Assembly: GCA_021613535.1 (NCBI GenBank)
Contig: CP075495.1
Location: forward strand, 7,936,001-8,000,000
Length of the DNA: 64,000 nt
Direction: 5' to 3'
DNA from: Adineta vaga
Lineage: Eukaryota > Rotifera
The position numbers and the translations under genes were made by a program. Each line of letters begins with the position of its first letter. Within the stretch, counting starts at the first letter, position 1. The notes under the pieces are model-generated. The model had not been told where the DNA came from, made no database searches, and saw nothing but the letters and a program-made list of their open reading frames with translations. Shown here piece after piece: positions 50,279 through 61,700 of this stretch.

Positions 50279-53200
50279 TGATTATCTAAAATGTAGATAG
50301 AACAAAAGAAGATTGATTTGTCTTTTTTTCATGCTTCATGTCTTTCAATGACAAGATCAACTCCTTTTCTTTTTTTCCATGTTTGAGAGCTGCTCTTATG
50401 TCATAATAAACAGCATGATTTTGAGATAGAAAAAAAAGAAACGAGTACTTTAAAGATAATTAATATGGACAAAAAAGAAAAGAAAACGTACGATGCGAGC
50501 GATGGATCACGACTACTCTCGAAGTAATAAAAGAGAAAAAAAAGTAGAGATGCTGTTCGACGAGCGGATTGATATATAAAGATGTTGTGTCATCATAAAA
50601 TGTATGGATGGTAACATCAATGCGATTTATTTATTTTCTTTTTTTTGTGTTTCTCTCATTCCTTCCGTTCTTTTTCTATTCATTTGTTTTAAGTGTGTCT
50701 CAGTTTTATCCTATTGTTTCAATTCTCGACACCTCTACTTTGAAGGATAATAGAATGGTGTTTGGACTAAATTTCGAGATTTAATCGATTGAATACTATG
50801 TGAGTTCCGTTTTTCTCTCTTTTTTTATCATATAGAGTAGGTCAAGGTCAAGGTGAGTTGTAACTCATTCTAAAACCTGAAATATTCACGCGCATATGTT
50901 GTTTTATATGAACGATTACGTTATGGCTACCTATAAAAATTGTTCAAAAATGTGTGAATAAAACGAAATTGATCTGTTCAACCTATAACTACGACTACGT
51001 TTCACTTTTTATGGTTATTAATTTATTCTCAATGTCTTTCGTATTCAGTATCTTTTCGTATGTTGTTCATAATTACACAGGACATTTATCGTTACAATAA
51101 GATCTATGACTGTATTATCCTAATTGTCCTATACAAAAGAGTAAAAATTAGTAATTACATACTATTGATGTTTAAAAGAAATAGATTAATTCTCATACAA
51201 ATAATATGAGGTATTTACAATGAATGTTCAATCATTTAAGTGTATCTTTTAATGTTTTTCTTTTGCTCTCTCGCTCTCTTGTAGTCTTCTCTTACCGTCG
51301 CCGACGACAATAGTAATGATTACTGATGATGATGATGATGATGATGTAATAATCGATTCGCTACAGCTGTTCTTCAATCGAATCAACTTTCTCCTTCGTT
51401 TTTTTTTGTTTGAATGTGTGAATTTGAAAGAAAAAGGAAGAAAGAATGAAATGAATTGTTCCATATATGAAGACATATAGGGTTATGTATTTATCTAGAC
51501 AAACGAAGTAAAATAGACTGCAATCATGAATGATAAGAAAAGAAAGATTTTCGGCAAGTCAGATCAATGATGATCGACTATTTTCAGAACGTGACATTTT
51601 TCTCGTCTTTGTTTATCTCATAAATAATGACACGGAAGAGAAAGTGTGATCAAATGAAGATGATCTTGTAGGAAAGGAATTCTTTTCGTCTCCAGATGTG
51701 TATGTCAAGGAATATCCAGCCGCTCCATGTCATTCCCAGCATGTTTCGACCTTCATCATTCATGCATCTTACCTGCCTAGTGCCTCATGATAACTTGTTT
51801 GTGTCTGTTCCACTCAGCTTGAAAATGATCAAGATGAATAATCGCAATACTAACTAAGCTTCGATAATTTCCCACATAACTGTAAATAGACACAGCGCCT
51901 TCATACATGTATGTATATATATATATATATATCTCATCCTCCCACTACTACTGTTACTGACGTTCTCGCTAACTATTCTATTACTGTGCGGATGACTTTT
52001 ATTGAAAGAGTAGCGCTAAAAAGAACAGAGACAACAGGCTCTTGCATATTTGGCTCGCCTCTGAGCAATCGCTGAATTTGGTTATAGGAAGAAAAAAGAA
52101 ACGCAAAGAGAAGAAGAAAAACGAAGGACAACGACGATGACGGCGACGATGATGACGAACAAGAACTTCATCGTTCTATGTGTCAATACGATGCATGTCT
52201 GAACCAGTACGAAGTCTTTATGCCATGCGTCACCTTATATGGAAGATAACCTTCGGTTTTTTTTCCGTTCGTAGAAACGAGGATAAGAGAAAAAAGGCTC
52301 ACAAGATGAATACCATCATGATTGAAATAGAGACGCCGCGACGGCTGTTGCTAGAAAAAAAGAGAAAGAACGAGGGGAAAAGAAAGTGACTGAATCGTTT
52401 GTGTAACGTTCAAGGTCTCCTGTTCAAGCTAATACATGTTAAGAAACCACTATCCAAGGTTTCATTCGTTTTCTTTTTACCGCTATCATCATAATTAATC
52501 ATATCACCTGCTTCGTTTCTCAATACTAATAGATTATGACAGAAGACAAAGTAATAGATTCTCTTGTCTCTCTTGATCGACTATCCTTCAATAATCAATC
52601 ATCAAAGCAATATTCAAAAGAATGAAACAAGACACGCATACCACGACATATTCGTATACATACAACTTTTTGTTTCTAATTCTTAAGTATTGAAGGCTGT
52701 GTTCATATAAAATAAATCTATTGTATATGAAATGAATAAGCTCATTGCCAAAGTGATCATATTAATAAACGATATGTTTGAACAATTGTATAGATTGGAT
52801 GATATAAGTGGTAATGTCTAGGTATACTTGATAAATAATGGTTTAACAAACAAGTATGAAAAGAGAAAAAAATATTTCAGTCTAGTATAAATAGACAAGC
52901 TTATCTTTCGATGTATCAAGGGTAACAGAAAAAGAAAACTATGTGCAAGCTTCGACAAAAAAGGTATGTATGTTTATTTGATCGCCGCAAAAAAACGAAA
53001 ACCTCTATGTACACATACCAAAGTATTGATAAATATTACAATACATAGCTTATACAAAACGAAGTCAGAAAAGAAAAAAAACAAAGATTGTATTCAACAT
53101 TCTACTCAAATACTCGTCTTGTTTTATTAATGGTAATATAAGCGAAACAAAAAATAACATGTTTTTTTTTCTACATAAAATAATCAAGGAAAAAATCTCC

Positions 53201-56200
53201 GATATTGTATTGAAATTCTCAAATCACGAGAGAAAGCTTTAGTTATATATTAATAATAAATCTATTACCTTCTAACGTCATAACGATTTGACGAGTCATA
53301 AAAAAAAAGAGAGAAAACATAACATTCAATTCCCTTCTCTACTACTACTACTAACATTCTTTTCTCAAGTAATACTCGAAATGTGTGTAAAAGCATGCTG
53401 AGCCTCCAGTCAATGTTCACATACCATTTCCTTCATTGAACAACCATCTTACTAGAATGATGTAAACAAGCTGAAAAGAGAAGGAATTATGTGCATTTTA
53501 TTACTACTGACAGTTTACTGATGGTAATAATACTTGATATACACATGTCAACAAGACCTACTGGACATTGAAAGATATACGTCAATAATCACCATTCACT
53601 TATCAAATTTTTTATATGTCATTTTCTTTCGTTCGTTCTCTCTTTTTCTTTTCCTATTATGAAACATCAATCTATCTCACAACGTAATCTTCTTAATTGA
53701 CTTTTTTTTTGTTTTATACTCTTGTGTATACGATTATAAGTCTTAACTAGTAAGAATGAGTGAAGAGAGTAGATAATACTCGTTGATAGATAGTCAACGA
53801 TGAACATGTCTTTAAGATTAAACTATGAAAGAATAGTTTGTTCTCTGACTAACGATGGAAAGATGTTGACTACTATCATCAAAATATAATTAGAGTAATC
53901 TTTCGATTTATCTACTGAATATCAAGATAGTTATTATAAGATATTCAACATCAAATGATGCCCGAACGACGGAAAGAAGACGAGAAAAAAACGAACTAAT
54001 TATTAATAATCTTACATAATTTGTCCATTTTCATAACGAGATATCTAAACATATAAATATAATGTTGAACGTCAAATAAATCGTTGACATTGACACACAT
54101 TTAAGAATGAGAAGATTGACATCAGTCAAAGAATTGATATAAACAAATGTTTATGCCGTTCTGTATTTCCTACTGAACATTTTGACCTTCTTATCTTGTT
54201 GGATGATTGCATGATAAACAAAACATACCGTTCATTCGTCTATTTATCTAACAAAAAGAATTTTTCTTAACATTCATGCATCATTTAATCAGTCAGATAG
54301 ATAGTTCGCTCTGCCAAATCTTCTTACGATGATATTGTCAGGAACTAACCCATTCTCTTCTTTCTTCCACGATTTTCTTCAAGTATGATGAACACATCAT
54401 GCGAGATATATACTTATCAGATCATGCATATATACATATGTTAGATCATCCATCTTAAGATATAGTGAGAATTGATGACAGCACTGTTTGCATCATAAAT
54501 TTGTTTTTGTTTCATAAAATGATTCTTTTATTTTGATATTACTTTCTCTTCTTCTTCTTTGTTCATATTGTTGATATGATACGCTAAAATAAAAAGTCAA
54601 ATAGAATGATATAGTAGACTCGTTTTGATTCAGTCGATCTATATTTAGTTTATGATATATGATGAGAACGAATAAGGTAGCAATTATTTTCGATGAATAT
54701 AGACAGTATATGATCGAGGATATTTGATATGATTAAAAGGATTGATAAATTACTTCATGAAGTGATAAAGAACAAAAAAAAAATTTGAATACAAAAATTA
54801 TACTTATATATATAAAAGAAGAGAACATTGGATCTATTTTACCGTTGTCTGATTTGATAAAAAAGCAATATTTCAACGAAGAAAGTCTATGCGAAGGAAA
54901 CAGAAGTATTTATTTGACTTGTCATATTATCAGAGACTTTGGAGGACATGAAGAAATGGATGTTCTTTTCTTTTGTCTCAGAAATATATTATTCAGAAAT
55001 ATATCTTATTATTACTTCATTGAATAATTATTATACATCTATCATATTATTTAACAAAAACAACTTGTCATTTAACGGAGTTATTCGTTTCATTAGTATG
55101 GAATAACAAACGATGACAGGAAAAAGTCTCGGAAGAATGCTTTCGGTTTTCAACTGTAGTTTGAAAATAGAATATACTCACTGATAAAATGTTTGCTATT
55201 TTAAAGAGTAATGTATTTCTATTTAATAGAGCATTGAATAATCTCAAATGTTTCAATATGCACGGTTTATCGATGATTTCATATGAATATTTATAATTCG
55301 ATTATGAAATTTTGTTATTTTGTAACCTTCATCTATAAATACACAGAGAATGTCTTAATAATTATGAAGATATAGTAATAGATATCATTAACTCTTCGAT
55401 ATAAATATTTGTTTTAATAAAATTGAATATATACATACATATGTATCTGTACTCCGCATGAAGGTTTTCTTAAATCAACACTTTTCTACTACGATTCTCA
55501 ATACAATATGCTGTCATTGAAAGATTGTTTTCTATCTATAATCTTTGATAATATCACTGGATTATAGAACTTGTTCTCATTAATAAATAGATATCGATGC
55601 CCTCTCGAAACAAGATGGACCTATAAGGCAAATAAACAAATTATCTTAAAGTCAATAATAATTCGATATTTATATTTGTAAGAGGAAATCAGATATAATG
55701 AACTCTTTTTAATAACAAAAATAAAATGATGACAGAAAAGTTCAAACAAATGTGAAGATGCCAAATTGTCACTGACGAGACAGACGGAAAAAGAAGAACG
55801 AGATTTGTCTGTCTATTGGTTTGTTATCGTCAATATGAGATTTGTACGTTCTATGAATATCATAGCGTTGATTACTACAATTTATGAAGCTTCTCCACAC
55901 GGTAATCATCAACAAAATATGACATTGGATTTCTTTCCTATCGATGATGCGAGTACGAGATCGACAAACGTATTTGTACTTTTTCTATGTGATTTCTTAC
56001 ATCTGCATAAACAACTACGACGAGTTTTATAGTTAAGCATTCAACCGAAATTTGATCTGTTCTATATTGCGTTTGATAATCATTCTTGTTAGATAGAATA
56101 ATCTAAGTCAAGATATTCTAAAGTTCTTGAAATAAGATCAGATTACGCAAAAGAAAAAAACACTTGTTTTATATTTTATACTATCTATCTTTTCTTTTCT

Positions 56201-56642
56201 TTCGACTTTTTTTCTCATCCGTTGTACTATAACGTTTTATATACAGAGACAATATTGTCTGGTTTATCAGTTTACTACTGTCGCCGTTCTGTCACTCTGT
56301 TATCAACATCATACGTAGATACAAATATATAATACAGGTAAATAAAGCTAACGTTAACTTTTTTTACTTAAATAATAACAAAGACAATTACTTTTTGATG
56401 ACGTGTCTTAGAAAAACGAAGGACAGAACCTTGTTACAATCCTATAAACTTTTCATAATGTAATAATCATTTACTCTTCAAGATCATTGAATACACCATG
56501 TACGATCATTATCATTCCAGAATCAGATCGAAGTAACATGATTAAGTAAAAGGATGGTACTATGATGGATATGCATGTACATTTTAGAAGTAATTTATAT
56601 AGACTAGGTTCTCTCTTTTTCTTTTCAATATTTTGCATAGAT
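50279..56642. other. 6-kb gene-poor stretch
   Basis: The largest gap of the window. It holds a (GAT)n tract near 51326-51346, (TA)n at about 51917-51933, a relatively GC-rich patch near 51690-51800, and a purine-rich stretch with GACGATGACGGCGACGATGATG near 52131. Frames at 51249-51476, 52180-52389, 54785-55027 and 55766-56032 lack similarity or support. A T-rich tract ending TTTGCATAG just before 56641 is a good splice acceptor for the F-box gene, whose 5' leader exon(s) probably lie here. Confidence 0.45.
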
Positions 56643-57440
56643 ATGATTACAAAAGAACACCAATATCATTTGAATTGGTCTATTGAGTTAACTGATTCAC
56701 TTTGGTTTCACATTGCTACCTATTTAACTATTAATGATATTCATCGTTTAACGCGTACATGTTCTCGTCTACATACACTTTTAACTAATAATGATTTTTG
56801 GTCTTATCTCATTCGTAAACAATTTGGTCATGCAATATGGTATCGTTTGATAAAAAATTCATCTATATTTACTGATAAAAATCAAATATCTGATTCCGTT
56901 AATAAAGTATGTCGTTCGAAATTAATCTATTTAGATTTAATTAAACGTAAACGGATCGCATTCTCCGAATTTAATCGATTTACATTGGATACAAATCGAA
57001 ATTATACAACAATCATTGATCCATCTAGTTTAAACGGTTCCGTACTTCATATTAAAGATTCACTGGAGCTTTGTTATACATTACATATTGAAACACTTTT
57101 CAAAGATATTTTACCAGGCAAATACGATGTCATATGGCGTATGAAATTGGATTTACCCTATATGTTAGGAGAAACGGAATTTTTCGCTGTTGCTGAGCAA
57201 ATTAATCCCGGTCATATAGCATATATGCGATGGACACAGGACGATTTTTCATCAATGTATAGATGCTTTTATTGTGATTTAACTAAAACAAATCTATGGT
57301 TTTATCAAAGTATAGGTTATATCGAAATTCATGGAGATAAACCATCTAATGTTTATATATCAATGACAAATTATGATTCAATTCATGCTAAATATGGAGT
57401 ATATTTAGATTATGTAGAATTAAAGCATTATTTAGAATAG
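56643..57440 (+). CDS. F-box protein with a PP2-like C-terminal domain
   Basis: 265 residues from the ATG at 56643 (MITKEHQYHLNWSIELT), just after a strong splice acceptor; an ATG at 56562 in the same frame would read through the polypyrimidine tract and is less likely. The F-box is at about residues 17-60 ('LTDSLWFHIATYLTINDI', 'RLTRTCSRLHTLLTNNDFW') and would bind SKP1 in SCF ubiquitin ligases. The C-terminal half ('KDILPGKYDVIWRMKLD', 'AEQINPGHIAYMRW', 'GYIEIHGDKPSNVYISM', 'YGVYLDYVELK') recalls the phloem-protein-2-like domain of plant F-box lectins. Single coding exon. Confidence 0.75.
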   Translation: MITKEHQYHLNWSIELTDSLWFHIATYLTINDIHRLTRTCSRLHTLLTNNDFWSYLIRKQFGHAIWYRLIKNSSIFTDKNQISDSVNKVCRSKLIYLDLIKRKRIAFSEFNRFTLDTNRNYTTIIDPSSLNGSVLHIKDSLELCYTLHIETLFKDILPGKYDVIWRMKLDLPYMLGETEFFAVAEQINPGHIAYMRWTQDDFSSMYRCFYCDLTKTNLWFYQSIGYIEIHGDKPSNVYISMTNYDSIHAKYGVYLDYVELKHYLE

Positions 57441-57859
57441 AATGAAAATCTTTTTTTTTCTTCTCGCTTTGTTTTATATATGCTTCTGTTGCTTCTATGA
57501 TGAAGAGCAATTTTATTTGTTGTATGTTTAACAAAACACGTTTGTTTTTCTGTCTTCTATGACCTTGTTGCTTTTCTACTTGTTGTCATTGGCAGTAAGA
57601 AGAGAAACAAGACGCTAATTTTTGTTACAACCAATGAATTATTAAAAGTGGTAACTTATACGCGTGGAAAAAATTTAAATTATTCGGATTTATTTAATGT
57701 ATTTTCCACAAGTAAAACACTACTGGTATTAATTTATATTATAGTGATCATAATTATTGTGAGGTATAACACAAGCTGGATTATTTCCTTAAAGAATCGA
57801 CCAGAAGTTCTCGATTTTCAGAACGTATATCGAATATTTTTCTTTACATATTCCACTAA
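57441..57859. other. Spacer with an open frame lacking ATG
   Basis: 3' flank of the F-box gene. From 57648 a hydrophobic open frame ('TLLVLIYIIVIIIIVRY') runs to 57863, but it has no ATG; it could be a coding exon of the membrane protein at 57860 only if spliced with a frame change. Confidence 0.35.
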
Positions 57860-58072
57860 ATGAATAATCTACTATGGAATATTATTCTCACTTTTATTAT
57901 TATTGTCATAGCTTATATTCTATGTTTATGGACGATATTGCTAAATATATCGCGAAATCATAACGAAACATATCACAGACGATTATCAATCATACATCGA
58001 TTGACAATGTTGATTATTACGATTGTGACTTTTATTCTACTGTATAAAATATGGAATTCGTTTGTTTCATGA
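57860..58072 (+). CDS. Possible small membrane protein, 70 residues
   Basis: ATG-initiated ORF with two strong hydrophobic segments ('NIILTFIIIVIAYILCLWTI' and 'LTMLIITIVTFILLYKIW') separated by a polar loop with RNHNETYHRR. AATAAA follows at about 58080. Its ATG overlaps the stop of the preceding hydrophobic open frame (ATGA). No family recognised. Confidence 0.35.
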   Translation: MNNLLWNIILTFIIIVIAYILCLWTILLNISRNHNETYHRRLSIIHRLTMLIITIVTFILLYKIWNSFVS

Positions 58073-58735
58073 ACTGAACTAATAAAATAAATCTGCATAT
58101 ATACGTTGAAAAGTTAAAACAGTATCAGATATCTTTTGTCAGGTAATTAATAAGAAACTTTAACTCATTTACACATCACCTATTAAAACGACTTCACTAT
58201 TGATTCTATCTCTATTAATATTTTCTTTTAAATTTAGATATATTTTTGCATTTAGACGAGCGTATGGGTAAGAACACGAGAAGGATAAATGATTAACTGC
58301 GAGAGATGCATGAGGTTAGATGAGAATAATCAAATGAAATACGTATGACCGAAGATTGGTTATAGGAGAAAGAAACAAATTAAGATAAAATTAATTAAAA
58401 GCAAGAAGCTAAAACTCATAATTCATCGTTCATCTTAGGAATGAAGGTGTAAGAATGATTAGATGTTGGTTTGAATAACGAAAGAATCAATTCATCTTAA
58501 AATAGTTTCATGTGATCAAGCTTTTCAAATGATCGATTTTAAGAATCAGATTAAATAAGTGTTGATTGTTGTAGTTAGAAAGAACAACATTTTTCTTTGA
58601 AATCCTGTTTTACAACATGTTAAATAATAATAATAATAATAAAGAAAGCAATATAGAACATCGATGTATCCACTTATTATTTGTATGTACAATACAAAGA
58701 TGAGAAGAGAGAAAAAACAAAAATAATCAGTTCAA
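58073..58735. other. Intergenic and SPT6 3' UTR
   Basis: AT-rich; an (AAT)n run near 58623-58640. No gene seen. Confidence 0.6.
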
Positions 58736-61700
58736 TCAAAACATTTGCTGTTGTTGTTGTTGATATTGTTGTAGATAAGCAAAGAAATTAGCTGGTGCCA
58801 TCATCATTTGAGGTGGCGGTGGTAAAACTGGTGGCATAGTACCTAAGGCTGGTGGTGGTTGACTAAAACCACTTGTGACCATACCAGGAGGTGGTGCTGT
58901 TGGTAGAACGCCAGCAGCAGCGGCGGCAGCAGCGGCCGCAGCTGCAGCTGCAGCTGCTGGTGGTGGAATACTGAAACCTGATGTTGGCATAGGTGGTGGT
59001 GGTTGACTGAAACCAGATGAAACCATTGATGCACCAGATTGTATTGGTGTAGAACTTATTGACATTGAATGAGTTGACGGTGGTGGTGGTAATGATGATG
59101 AAGTACGAATATTTGTTGATGACGTACGCATTGGTGATGGTGTAATTGCGTTATCATTATAATGTATTTTAAACCAATTTAATGTTTCTGTTAATGTTGA
59201 AAACATTTTTGAACGAAATCGAACACCATTAGGTGTAACAGTAAAATATTCATGTACGGGACGACGTACAGGCATGTATGATAACAGAAATTTTGTTGGA
59301 TATTCACGTGATATTGTTATATAGTAACGTATGCGTGTTGGATTACGTCGTTTATCATCAGTTAGAAGATTATTAAGAATTCTTTGTGCATCATTTGACA
59401 ATGGGGGCAAACCAGATGTTGATGAAGGTATAGTTGTTGCCGTCGTTGTTGTGTTTGTGCTGGTGTGGCTGAACCAGATGGCGTGGCTGATGGTAATGGT
59501 TGAGCTAAATTACGATAATATTTATGTGAAGTTATATCTGCAACTGTATTTGCCATTGGTTTAATATAACGTGCAAGAATTTCATCAAGATCTTCAAATT
59601 CTTCAGTATCTTGTGTACGTGGATCAATAATCAATAACCGTTTACCAAGTGAAAATTGATTTGTTTTCGATTTTTCAATAACATCAATATTATGTAAAAC
59701 TCCATCAACTAATTTCCATGTGATTGTTAAATGATCCGCTGCTTTTGAGCTTGGTCGTACGATAGCATCACCAAGATCTTTAGTTGCAAGAATTCGTTCA
59801 CATTCATTATAGTTTATATTCATAAATGATGGATGAGCAATGACACGTTTAACAAAACTACGTTCTTTTGCTGCTTGTTGTGATTGTTTTTCTTTCTCAG
59901 CTTCAGCTAAATCATCTGTTTCACGTGTATGATCATAGAAAGCATCTTTTTGTGGTCGTCGTCGTTCTTTATCATCACGTAAATCGCTAGATTTCGATGT
60001 TAAGTCAACACTAAATTGTTTAATATTAATATTTATAATACGTGCATAGATAATTTGATTTAATTTAACTCGATCTAGAGGATTTGTTACTTGAGAATCC
60101 GATAAATCACGAAGTTTTATAAAACCTGTACAACCATTATCCAAACGAACACGTACACCGACTGAAACACAGGAAAAAAGGATCGTTTTTCATTGTACGA
60201 ATATGTTCTAGCCTTATTTGATTTCACTTACCTGGTATTCCTTTGCATTTGTTAGTTGAATCAAAATGATTCCAAGCCTAGTAGGAAGAAAAAAAATGAA
60301 ATCAGCTCAATCAAGATTGGTATGTTGAATTTTATAATTTCATACTTCTTTGACATTATGAAATCGTTCTGTATGACATAATGGACATTTTAATAGTCCA
60401 GTTGCTTCGTCTTTTTCTGGTTGTGCACCTTCACGTTGTTCTAATGTCGGTGGTCTTCTTGCAAAATCAAATACTTGACATTGAATTAATTTACCCAAAT
60501 GAAATGTTTCTGGTGTTTCTTTTGTAATAAAATGAAATAGATCTTCTGGACTTGGTTGTTCATAACGAACACGTACATCGCGATATCGATGTGTCAATTC
60601 TGCACGTATATCATAAAGAGTAATTGATTGATCTCCATACATTGTATTTTTCAATTCTACTGCAAATGCATCCAAATCGAGATCTTTTAAACGTTCAGAA
60701 TTTTGAAAGATCTCTTCTAATGCAGCACTTGGCTCCATTTCAGATGATTCTTCAATATCTAATGCATCAACTGCCATTTTTCGTGCCCAATCATATGCTT
60801 CAGGATGTATACGTGTACTGTCCAAAATTTCAATATATGAATTACTTTCTTTCATTGCATCAGTATTAATCTTAATAAATCCTGCACAATTGGAAAAAAC
60901 ACATTTACCCATTGGATAATTAACAACAAGAAATGTACGATTTTCTAATTGAGCATTATTTTGTTTGAAATGTTTGACTAAATGTGTCGCTTTACGTGGA
61001 CCAAGACCACAAACAAATTGTAAAACATTTGCTGTATGAGCGAATGCAATACAACGATTTAAATCGACACCAACTTCATTCGTTCGTGCAATGAAACATT
61101 GTTCAAGACTAACTAATAATTGTTCACGATCAATTAAATCTTGTAATGGATGAAATTTAATCAAAAGAATTTCTTTATCATAATTAAATAATTGTGAAAA
61201 TTCTAGTAATGGATCTTGTAAACGGCGACCTTGAGATATAGCTTGACGTAACTTAGCAGGATAATCACGAAAATCGGATTCACCCTTACGAGATTGAGCA
61301 TAGGTCTTGGCTAATTCAGTATCACATAAAAGAACTTTAATTGGTTCAGGTAAATTTTGAAATTGTTCTTCGTCATGTTGTAATTGACTAACCATCTCTT
61401 CTAAACGTTTACATAAATATAATGCATCACGACTTTCCACTCCTAAAAAAAGAATAATAAAATTACAAGTTGAACAAACAAACATTATCTAACCTATGCA
61501 AATGACATCTGGAACACGTTGTTTAATAAATGTTTGAATTGCTTCAAAATCTTTATCCTTTTTCATTCTATTATCTGGTGAATAATGATCTCTTAACATT
61601 AAATTTGGTAAACGAATAAAATCCATCACCTGTCCTTCGGAACTTAATATAACAGCGTATGAAACATCATCGAGATCAGTTGAATAAGCAATTGATAAAA

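Noticed and set aside
54785-55027. Plus-strand 80-codon frame
   Set aside because: Isolated, no recognisable motif or splice signals in support.
55766-56032. Plus-strand 88-codon frame with a hydrophobic stretch
   Set aside because: Considered as a neuropeptide precursor, but no signal peptide at the start and no repeated cleavage sites.
58843-59034. His/Gln-rich minus frame over the SPT6 tail
   Set aside because: Out-of-frame reading of the Pro/Ala-rich SPT6 C-terminus.
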